NCBI GenBank assembly: GCA_050246915.1 | Contig: JBFWVD010000148.1 | Span: 1-8,321 of the forward strand | DNA: 8,321 nucleotides | Source of the DNA: JBFWVD01 sp050246915 | Lineage (GTDB): Bacteria > Actinomycetota > Acidimicrobiia > Acidimicrobiales > Ilumatobacteraceae | Direction: 5' to 3' | In this document: in pieces, positions 1 to 5,861 of the stretch | How positions within the stretch are numbered: the first letter of the stretch is position 1 | Layout of the letters: each line of letters opens with the position of its first letter | Program-made: the position numbers and the translations under genes | The notes under the pieces: generated by a model | Told to the model about the DNA's origin: nothing | What the model saw: only the letters and a program-made list of their open reading frames with translations | Databases searched by the model: none

Positions 1-348
1 GGCTCGGACCTCGCCATCGTCGATCGGCTCAACGGCGCGGCGCGCCAGCTCGCGCGTTCGCCGCGTTGCGCTGCGGAACCGGGCTGGGTTGCGGAGTTCG
101 TCGATGGTCTCGGCATCGGCAACCCGCGCTCGATCCGCACCATCGACGTGCAGCCGGACAACGGTCCATCCATCGAACTTCCTGTGGCGCGGGTGTGCTG
201 CATCGGAGCTCGACGAGCTACCGCCGACGTGTGCCCGACCTGTCCTGCCGTCAGCAGTGACGTCGAGCGACGGCAGCGGGCGCGTGAATGGCTGGAGTCA
301 CTCGACGATCAGGCCTTCCTCAGCGTCGTCGGTCGTCAGCGAATCTGA
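1..348 (+). CDS. FhuF-like [2Fe-2S] protein, C-terminal part (5' truncated by window)
   Basis: The frame is open from the first base and ends in TGA at 346-348, giving 115 residues of a protein whose start lies outside the window. The diagnostic feature is Cys-Cys-x10-Cys-x2-Cys: C66, C67, C78 and C81 of the visible part (bases 196-243), followed by Pro. This spacing is the C-terminal [2Fe-2S] binding motif of the FhuF family, which includes ferric-siderophore reductases and related actinobacterial iron-sulfur proteins. The rest is an acidic/hydrophobic region (residues 1-65) and a charged helical tail after the cluster. A role in reductive iron release from siderophores is inferred from the motif only, because the N-terminal FhuF domain is not visible. 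No siderophore gene is seen nearby. It converges with the LOG gene, with 11 bases between the stops. A longer reading in another frame (89-409) lacks any recognisable motif and I rejected it. Confidence 0.65.
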   Translation, partial: GSDLAIVDRLNGAARQLARSPRCAAEPGWVAEFVDGLGIGNPRSIRTIDVQPDNGPSIELPVARVCCIGARRATADVCPTCPAVSSDVERRQRAREWLESLDDQAFLSVVGRQRI

Positions 349-359
349 TCCAGGGCCCG

Positions 360-1076
360 TCACTCGCCGAGGATGCGATGCCGCTTCGGGGTGGCCATCG
401 AGATCTTGAACTTGCGCACCGCGACATGGCGGATGTGCTCGACGGCCTCATCGGGTGAATCGGTCACGAAGAACCGGGCCAGGTCGACGTGCTCGATGGT
501 GCCCCGCCCGAGCAGTCGGATGCGCATCTCCTCGACGAACGGTTCCCAGAAGTCCTTGCCCAACAACACGATGGGGAAGTCGGCGATCTTGCCGGTCTGG
601 ATGAGCGTGGCCGCTTCGAAGACCTCGTCGAAGGTCCCGAAACCTCCGGGGCAGGCGATGAAGCCGTAGCTGTACTTCACCAACATGACCTTGCGGATGA
701 AGAAGTGGCGGAAGTTCACCACCTGATCGAGATACGGGTTGGGGTGCTGCTCGACGGGCAGCACGATGTTGCAACCGATCGAACGACCGCCCGCGTCGCG
801 AGCCCCGCGGTTTGCCGCCTCCATGATGCCCGGGCCGCCGCCGGTCATGACCGTGAACCCAGACTCGGCCAGCAACGCACCGGCACGACGGGCCATGTCG
901 TACTCCGGCTCACCGTCTCCGATACGGGCCGAACCGAACACAGTGATGCAGGGACCGACGAAGTGCAGCGCCCGCAACCCATCCCAGTACTCACGGAACA
1001 ACTTCATGCCATGCCACAACTCGTAGCGTCGTGATTGGGGACCGGTGAGGAAGCGGCGCTCGGACACGGCGGGCAT
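360..1076 (-). CDS. LOG-family (TIGR00730) nucleotide 5'-monophosphate phosphoribohydrolase
   Basis: A 238-residue Rossmann-fold protein of the LOG family, formerly misnamed lysine decarboxylases. Plant and some bacterial members hydrolyse cytokinin riboside 5'-monophosphates to free base plus ribose 5-phosphate; other bacterial members act on AMP-like nucleotides. Both family signatures are present: GGGPGIMEAANRGA (about residues 79-92) and PGGFGTFDE (143-151), with catalytic E151 and the adjacent R128-K129 stretch before the second motif. TVFGSAR (45-51) is the first beta-strand/loop of the fold. The N-terminal extension with WHGMKLFREYWDGL (21-34) is typical of the longer actinobacterial members and supports the ATG at 1076. 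The frame stays open far upstream, but that part is antisense to the LLM gene and does not resemble the family. No strong ribosome site precedes the ATG. It is divergent from the LLM oxidoreductase. The actual substrate cannot be told from sequence. Confidence 0.93.
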   Translation of the reverse strand: MPAVSERRFLTGPQSRRYELWHGMKLFREYWDGLRALHFVGPCITVFGSARIGDGEPEYDMARRAGALLAESGFTVMTGGGPGIMEAANRGARDAGGRSIGCNIVLPVEQHPNPYLDQVVNFRHFFIRKVMLVKYSYGFIACPGGFGTFDEVFEAATLIQTGKIADFPIVLLGKDFWEPFVEEMRIRLLGRGTIEHVDLARFFVTDSPDEAVEHIRHVAVRKFKISMATPKRHRILGE

Positions 1077-1133
1077 CGTTGCATGCCGTACCGTTCCCGG
1101 CACGTCCGGGGCATCGACTCGAGGAGACAACAC
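1077..1133. promoter_or_regulatory. Divergent intergenic region, LOG / LLM oxidoreductase, with small inverted repeat
   Basis: This 57-base gap lies between two divergent starts and must hold the leader, and probably the promoters, of at least one gene. I see no convincing -35/-10 pair. It contains an inverted repeat, CCCGG-cacgt-CCGGG (1096-1110), centred about 30 bases before the LLM start. It could be a small operator or a leader hairpin. With five-base arms in GC-rich DNA, chance is a real alternative. Confidence 0.35.
1121..1126 (+). promoter_or_regulatory. Shine-Dalgarno GAGGAG fixing the LLM gene start
   Basis: GAGGAG sits seven bases upstream of GTG 1134. It decides between this GTG and the longer open frame starting near 1035, whose extra residues do not look like the family N-terminus. 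Confidence 0.8.
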
Positions 1134-1961
1134 GTGCAGATCGGCATCCATCTCCCGCAGTACGGTCGGGCAGCGACGCCCGATGCGGTGGGCCGCGTGG
1201 CCAAGCACGCCGAGGATCTGGGGTTCGCCCATGTGTGGGTGAGCGATCACGTCATCGTTCCCGCGGCTCAGGACTACCCATCGCCCTATCTGCTCGACCC
1301 GTTGGTGACGCTCACCTGGGCCGCCGCCACCACCTCGACGGTGCGGCTCGCCACCAGCGTCATCGTTGCCCCCCAACACCATCCGTTGTGGTTGGCCAAA
1401 GCGTATGGCTCGCTCGACCTGCTCTCGGGTGGTCGCCTCACGCTCGGGCTCGGCGTCGGCTGGTCGCAGGCCGAATACGAAGCCCTCGATCGAACATTCC
1501 ACGATCGAGGCAAGCGCCTCGATGAGATCATCGAGATCCTGCGGCGCTCGTGGACCCAAGATCCGACGTCGTTCCACGGCGAGGCCTACGACTTCGGCGA
1601 GATGCGGGTGATGCCCAAGCCGGCCCACCAGATCCCGTTGTGGATCGGCGGATCGAGTGAGGCCGCGTACCGGCGGGCGGTTCGGCTGGGGGATGGGTTC
1701 CACGCCATCGGACTGGACGCCGATTCGGCGGCACCGTTGGTGGCAAGGCTCCGGCGCGATCGACCCGACGCGTCGTTCGAGATCTCGGCTCGCACCGGAT
1801 GGGATCCGCAAGGGATGGACCACGATCAGATCCGACGCGAGCACGCGGCGTGGATGGAAGCCGGGATCGGTCACGTGGTGTCGGCGCCGTGGCGATCGAG
1901 CGCAGATGACTGGCTGCGCTCGATGGATCAGCTGGCCACCCTCACCGGCATCTCGGGCTGA
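1134..1961 (+). CDS. LLM class F420-dependent oxidoreductase (Rv2161c/TIGR03619-like)
   Basis: A 275-residue TIM-barrel oxidoreductase of the luciferase-like monooxygenase superfamily. The N-terminus VQIGIHLPQYG is the usual first beta-strand. The family pattern follows in order: AEDLGFAHVWVSDHV (about 26-40), the AAATTSTVRLATSVIV strand (63-78), LDLLSGGRLTLGLGVGW (94-110), the RGKRLDEIIEILRRSW helix (125-140), the FHGEAYDF segment (147-154) and PLWIGGSSEAAYRRA (168-182), followed by GDGFH (186-190). This arrangement matches the probable F420-dependent Rv2161c group rather than FMN-dependent alkanal monooxygenases. F420 use is inferred from family and host type, and the substrate is unknown. 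The start is GTG 1134, supported by GAGGAG seven bases upstream. At about 275 residues it has the usual length for the group. It is divergent from the LOG gene and converges with the protease gene, 22 bases away. Confidence 0.93.
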   Translation: MQIGIHLPQYGRAATPDAVGRVAKHAEDLGFAHVWVSDHVIVPAAQDYPSPYLLDPLVTLTWAAATTSTVRLATSVIVAPQHHPLWLAKAYGSLDLLSGGRLTLGLGVGWSQAEYEALDRTFHDRGKRLDEIIEILRRSWTQDPTSFHGEAYDFGEMRVMPKPAHQIPLWIGGSSEAAYRRAVRLGDGFHAIGLDADSAAPLVARLRRDRPDASFEISARTGWDPQGMDHDQIRREHAAWMEAGIGHVVSAPWRSSADDWLRSMDQLATLTGISG

Positions 1962-1989
1962 CGCACCGCGCTCTCGCGATCGGTCAGCC
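1956..1989. terminator. Candidate bidirectional terminator hairpin at convergent gene ends
   Basis: GGCTGAC (1956-1962) and GTCAGCC (1983-1989) form a perfect 7-bp inverted repeat. Nested inside it is a CGCG-CTCT-CGCG hairpin (1967-1978). The outer arms contain both stop codons of the convergent LLM and protease genes, each ending Gly-TGA. There is no T tract, so it is not a classical intrinsic terminator; such structures are common at convergent ends in actinobacteria. Part of the symmetry follows simply from both genes ending GGC TGA C. Confidence 0.4.
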
Positions 1990-3117
1990 GACATCGACGC
2001 GATGGCGGAGCAACTCACGTTGCACCACCCGGGTCACGTCGCTGGGGGAGATGATCCCCACCACCCGCCCGTCACGCACCGCCAGGACCCGACGGCGCTC
2101 GTCGTGCAGCTGGTGCAGCACGTCCACGAAGTCGTCGTCGGGATCGGCGACGATCACCTCGCTGAGCGGGAGCGCTACGTCGACCACACGCTTCGTTGCC
2201 CACTGACCCATCGGGACCTCATGGATCTTGGCGTAGGTCATGAGCCCGCACAGACCAGTGGCGCCCACCACGGGGAACGACGAACCACGAGTGCGAGGGA
2301 GCACATCGTCAACCAGCATTGACAACGTCATGTCAGGCGAGATCACGACGGGATTCGACGTCATCGCGTCCGACACCTTCACCCCCTCCAACCCCGAGTT
2401 CACGACCCCGGCACCGAGCTCATTGCGTGCCGCGGTGTACAGGAACCACCCGAGGAATCCGATCCACATCCCACTGCCGACCACGCCGAGGAACACCAGC
2501 AAGATGCCGGCCGCCAACATGGTGCGGCCGATCGCCATCCCGGCGAGCGCCGCCTCTCGACGAGCGCGCACCGGGTCGCCGTGCGTGCGCCACCGGATCG
2601 CAGCCAACACACGGCCACCATCGAGCGGCGCGCCCGGCAGCAGGTTGAACGCGGCCAAGACCAAGTTGGTGGTGCCGAGCCAGATGAGGGCCTCGGCCAC
2701 CAAGGCCGAACCCCCAGCGACGTCGATGGCCAGCCCACCACCCGCGCACAGCGCGCCGAACACCGCGCTCACCGACGGACCCGCGACGGCGACCGCCAGC
2801 TCGGCACGCCAACTGCGAGCCTGATCGGCCAACTCGGCGATCCCACCGAAGAGCCAGAGGGTCACCGAGTTCACGTGCATCTGGCGCCGCAGCGCCACCA
2901 CCGCATGGCCCATCTCGTGCGCCCCGATCGCCAGGAGGAACACCAGCGACGTGATGCTCCCCGTGACCCAGTACGCCACATCACTGTGCCCGGCAGCACG
3001 ATCGGGGAGCAGACCGACTGCCAGGCTGTAGGCGAGGAGCCAGGCCACGATCAGCAGACTCCAGTGGGCCCCGATGCGGATACCCCGCCAATGGCCGATC
3101 GTCACGGTCTGTTCCAT
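1984..3117 (-). CDS. Site-2 protease family (M50) membrane metalloprotease with C-terminal CBS pair (Rip3-like)
   Basis: A 377-residue intramembrane zinc metalloprotease. Zinc ligands and catalytic Glu are in HEMGH (67-71), within a hydrophobic segment. The third ligand is the Asp of NLLPGAPLDGG (about 158-168). Membrane segments are seen at roughly 19-36, 46-66, 108-129, 138-160, 192-214 and 217-232. A cytosolic part with two CBS motifs follows (about 246-299, starting VSDAMTSNPVVISPDMTL, and 309-367, ending VVGIISPSDVTRVV). CBS pairs commonly bind adenine nucleotides, so activity may follow energy state (inference). The layout and length match mycobacterial Rip3/Rv2625c and other CBS-containing S2Ps, which cleave membrane substrates such as anti-sigma factors; no substrate is visible here. 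The start is ATG 3117, with AGGTGA just upstream inside the end of the ATPase gene; GTG 3120, one codon earlier, is also possible. It is the second gene of the ATPase operon. Confidence 0.95.
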   Translation of the reverse strand: MEQTVTIGHWRGIRIGAHWSLLIVAWLLAYSLAVGLLPDRAAGHSDVAYWVTGSITSLVFLLAIGAHEMGHAVVALRRQMHVNSVTLWLFGGIAELADQARSWRAELAVAVAGPSVSAVFGALCAGGGLAIDVAGGSALVAEALIWLGTTNLVLAAFNLLPGAPLDGGRVLAAIRWRTHGDPVRARREAALAGMAIGRTMLAAGILLVFLGVVGSGMWIGFLGWFLYTAARNELGAGVVNSGLEGVKVSDAMTSNPVVISPDMTLSMLVDDVLPRTRGSSFPVVGATGLCGLMTYAKIHEVPMGQWATKRVVDVALPLSEVIVADPDDDFVDVLHQLHDERRRVLAVRDGRVVGIISPSDVTRVVQRELLRHRVDVG

Positions 3118-3121
3118 CACA

Positions 3122-3127
3122 TCACCT
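3122..3127 (-). promoter_or_regulatory. Shine-Dalgarno AGGTGA overlapping the ATPase stop codon
   Basis: On the minus strand AGGTGA includes the ATPase stop (TGA, 3124-3122) and lies four bases before ATG 3117 of the protease. The arrangement indicates translational coupling of the two genes and favours ATG 3117 as the protease start. Confidence 0.65.
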
Positions 3128-5764
3128 GCTCACTCGCTCCGACGGTCGTCCTCGAAAGGTCTTGTCCATCGCGTCGATCAGCACCAGCGCAGCCGCAGCG
3201 CTCAGTGCCACGACGATCCCCGCTGTCGATGGCACGCGATGGTCGAGCAGTTCAGCCAGCGGCGGGAAGCCGACGAAGACCATGAGCGCGGCCAGCTCTG
3301 CGGCAACAGCGGCCACCAAGATCTTGTTGTCCGACCACGTCTGCGCCCAGACCGGTTGGCGCGTGCTGCGGCAGGCGAAGGCGTTGGCCATCTGTGCCAA
3401 CACGATCGCCGTGAATGCAGCACCCGATGCCGTGGAGAGCGCGTCGCCCGTGGGGAACGAGTCACCAGGGCGCCAACCCGAGAACCACATCGACGTGAAG
3501 AAGGCCAGCATCGACATGACGGCTTCGGCCGGGCCGAGCACCCCGAACGCTCGTCGCATCACCGATCGATCGAGCAGCCGCTGACCCCCGATCGGATCCA
3601 TCTGTCGATGGGCCGGCTCGGCTCCCAACGCCAGCGCGGGCAGCAGGTCGGTGCCGATGTCGAGGAACAACACCTGCATGACCCCGATGGCGAGTGGGAT
3701 GTTGCCCGCAGACAAGGCCCACGCCACGAACGGTGTGAGTTCGGCGACGTTGTCGGTCAGGTGATAGGTCAGGAAGCGTCGGATGTTGGCATAGGTCGCC
3801 CGCCCCGATTCGATGGCGGCGACGATCGTGGCGAACTCGTCGTCGAGCAGCACGAGGTCGGCGGCCTCCCGTGCCACATCGGTGCCCGAACGACCCATCG
3901 CCACACCGACATCGGCGGCCTGCAGCGCCGGGCCGTCGTTGACGCCATCTCCGGTCATGGCCACGACATCGCCCCGCTCTTGCAGCACACGGGCGATTCG
4001 CAGCTTCGCTTCGGGGCTGGCCCTCGACACGATCGCCCCGTCGATCGCCATGAGCCGTCCCAGTTCATCGTCATCGGCCGGAAGGTCATCACCCATGACC
4101 AACGGGGTGTCGTCGCCGCTCAGACCGATGCGGCGACCGATCGCTGCCGCCGTCACCGGATGGTCACCGGTGAGCATCACGACGCGTACACCCAGTTGAC
4201 GGCAGTGTTCGATGGCGGCCGCGGTACCAGTGCGTGGCGGGTCTTCGAAACCGAGCAGACCCAACACGGTGAGCTCACGCTCGAGCCCCTCGCGTTCGCT
4301 CGGCCCATCACCGGCGGGCGGTGCCACGATCCGCTCGGCCACCGCCAGCACGCGCAACCCGAGCGACGCCAAGCGGATCGCCTCGTCGAGCAGCGCAGCG
4401 TGATCACCGATGCATCGCTCGATCAGAGCCTCGGGTGCACCCTTCACCACGAGCCAGCGAGCAGCCGGACGCCTCACCTCAACCGACATCAACCGTCGCC
4501 GCGGATCGAAGGGATGCTCAGCGACGACCTCCTCCTCGATGGCCACACCACATCGATGGGCGAACGCGTCGATGGCCGCCTCCATCGGATCGCCCCGCGC
4601 CACCCAGCGACCATCGACGAAGTCGGCGCGTCCGGTGCTGGCCACCCGAGCCGCGTGCGCGAGCCGCGCCACCGCGTCGCGCCCACCAAGGCCGTTGCGT
4701 CCACCGCGACCGCTGGACCCGGTCAGGGTCAACGCTCCCGTCGGCGCGTAGCCGTCACCGACGATCGTGGCCGTGGCCTCGGGGGTCCACACCCGCACCA
4801 CCGACATCTCGTTGCGCGTGAGGGTTCCGGTCTTGTCGGTGCAGATCACCGTCGTGGCCCCGAGCGTCTCGACCGCATCGAGTCGTCGCACCAGCGCGTG
4901 ACGATCCGCCATGCGTTGGGCGCCGACCGCCAGGGACAAGGTGATGGTGGGCAGCAGACCTTCAGGCACGAGCGCCACGGTCACACCGATGGCGAAGACG
5001 AACCCATCGGCGAATGGCTCGCCGAGGGCGACGGCAACGGTGAAGAAGACCACGCCGACGACGACAGCGATGAGCGAGATGCGTCGCACGAGACCATCGA
5101 GCTCGCGAGCCAGCGGTGTGCGCGGACGTTCACCGGAGTGGGTGAGCGCGGCGATCTCGGCCAGGCGCGTGCGCGATCCGGTGGCCGCCACCTCGCAGAT
5201 CGCCTCGCCGCTGGTCACGAACGAGCCGGCCGGCACTCGTGTCCCTGGTTCGGGGGCGATCGGCACGCTCTCACCGGTGAGCAACGACGTGTCGACGAAC
5301 ATCCCCTCCGACCACACGATGACCAGGTCGGCGCTCACCCGGTCGCCGGCGTCGAGGCGCACGCTGTCCCCGGTGACCAACTCGCTGGCATCGATGTCAC
5401 GTTCGACGCCGTCACGGATCACCCGAGCGCGATGGGGGAGGAGGTCGCGCAGCTCTTGCGCGGCACGCTCGGCTCGGGCCTCTTGGAGATAGGCAAAGGC
5501 TCCGTTGATGACCACCACGACAGCGATGGCTGCACCGAGTTGGGGCATCGAGGCCACGAACGCGAGTACTGCAGCTCCCCACAGCATCAGGGCGAAGAAG
5601 TGGGTGAGTTGAGCGATGAACGCCCGCAGCTTGGACGGCGGTCGGATGGTCGGCAGGATGTTCGGTCCATCGCGGCGGCGGATCTCAGCGACCGCAGCCT
5701 CGGTCAGACCGCGGCGACGGCCACGCGGGCCGGTGGAGTCGGTTGCCATTGCCGCAGTGGTCAT
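3122..5764 (-). CDS. Cation-translocating P-type (P2, Na,K/H,K-like) ATPase
   Basis: An 880-residue P-type ATPase, full length for the P2 class. Numbered from ATG 5764: N-terminal cation domain; actuator loop with TGES (163-166); M4 with VPEGLLPTIT (266-275); phosphorylation site CTDKTGTLT (Asp310); nucleotide domain with KGAPEA (441-446); hinge MTGDGVNDGPAL (603-614); M5-M6 with YHLTDNVAELTPF (667-679) and FLDIGTDLLPAL (700-711); and a C-terminal M7-M10 domain. The M4, M5, M6 and M9 motifs (VPEGLL, N-x-x-E, DIGTD, and NKIL followed by Glu823) resemble Na,K/H,K-ATPases more than Ca2+ pumps of the SERCA type. The transported ion is therefore uncertain (Na+, K+, H+ or Ca2+). No beta subunit gene is present. 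Earlier in-frame starts to 5869 exist but would cross the divergent promoter. ATG 5764 has GGTGGA 11 bases upstream; ATG 5773 and ATG 5749 are alternatives. It is translationally coupled to the downstream CBS protease. Confidence 0.96.
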   Translation of the reverse strand: MTTAAMATDSTGPRGRRRGLTEAAVAEIRRRDGPNILPTIRPPSKLRAFIAQLTHFFALMLWGAAVLAFVASMPQLGAAIAVVVVINGAFAYLQEARAERAAQELRDLLPHRARVIRDGVERDIDASELVTGDSVRLDAGDRVSADLVIVWSEGMFVDTSLLTGESVPIAPEPGTRVPAGSFVTSGEAICEVAATGSRTRLAEIAALTHSGERPRTPLARELDGLVRRISLIAVVVGVVFFTVAVALGEPFADGFVFAIGVTVALVPEGLLPTITLSLAVGAQRMADRHALVRRLDAVETLGATTVICTDKTGTLTRNEMSVVRVWTPEATATIVGDGYAPTGALTLTGSSGRGGRNGLGGRDAVARLAHAARVASTGRADFVDGRWVARGDPMEAAIDAFAHRCGVAIEEEVVAEHPFDPRRRLMSVEVRRPAARWLVVKGAPEALIERCIGDHAALLDEAIRLASLGLRVLAVAERIVAPPAGDGPSEREGLERELTVLGLLGFEDPPRTGTAAAIEHCRQLGVRVVMLTGDHPVTAAAIGRRIGLSGDDTPLVMGDDLPADDDELGRLMAIDGAIVSRASPEAKLRIARVLQERGDVVAMTGDGVNDGPALQAADVGVAMGRSGTDVAREAADLVLLDDEFATIVAAIESGRATYANIRRFLTYHLTDNVAELTPFVAWALSAGNIPLAIGVMQVLFLDIGTDLLPALALGAEPAHRQMDPIGGQRLLDRSVMRRAFGVLGPAEAVMSMLAFFTSMWFSGWRPGDSFPTGDALSTASGAAFTAIVLAQMANAFACRSTRQPVWAQTWSDNKILVAAVAAELAALMVFVGFPPLAELLDHRVPSTAGIVVALSAAAALVLIDAMDKTFRGRPSERVSR

Positions 5765-5861
5765 CGATTGCATCGTCCACCGACGGGTCGACGACCGCCA
5801 GAGTGCAAATGGACCACGACTCGGGACCTTCGGCGCGCCGGTCCGGGACCATGCTTGGACC
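5765..5861. promoter_or_regulatory. Divergent promoter region, ATPase operon / beta-CASP nuclease
   Basis: This 97-base gap separates the divergent ATPase and nuclease starts, so promoters for both must lie here or in the adjacent coding sequence. I see no clear sigma-70 boxes. Its right half is packed with GGACC/GGTCC pentamers and one 10-bp GC palindrome, described separately. Confidence 0.6.
5811..5861. promoter_or_regulatory. Cluster of GGACC/GGTCC elements with CGGGACC direct repeat (candidate operator)
   Basis: GGACC occurs at 5811-5815, 5824-5828, 5846-5850 and 5857-5861, and its complement GGTCC at 5840-5844. CGGGACC is repeated exactly at 5822-5828 and 5844-5850, 22 bases apart (two helical turns). 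GGTCC-G-GGACC (5840-5850) is an 11-bp palindrome, and CGGCGCGCCG (5831-5840) is a perfect 10-bp palindrome between the two repeats. The first repeat plus its right flank, GGGACCTTCGGCGC, resembles a DosR-type GGGAC half-site with a degenerate second half. Operator function is inference; the last element abuts the nuclease ATG. Confidence 0.35.

Noticed and set aside
353..358. GGGCCC palindrome between the FhuF-like and LOG stop codons as a terminator
   Set aside because: Six bases only, no loop or T tract; too short to support a terminator call.
89..409. 106-codon plus-strand frame at the left edge
   Set aside because: Ser/Arg-rich, no motif, runs into the LOG gene; the frame ending at 348 has the cysteine cluster and is open from base 1.
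1077..2018. Upstream extension of the LOG reading frame (about 314 codons)
   Set aside because: It is antisense to the clearly real LLM oxidoreductase, is rich in Arg/His/Pro, and lies before the normal LOG N-terminus.
2240..3285. Overlapping plus-strand frames opposite the protease gene (194 and 234 codons)
   Set aside because: Thr/Pro/Arg-rich translations without family features; the minus strand holds HEMGH, LDGG and CBS motifs.
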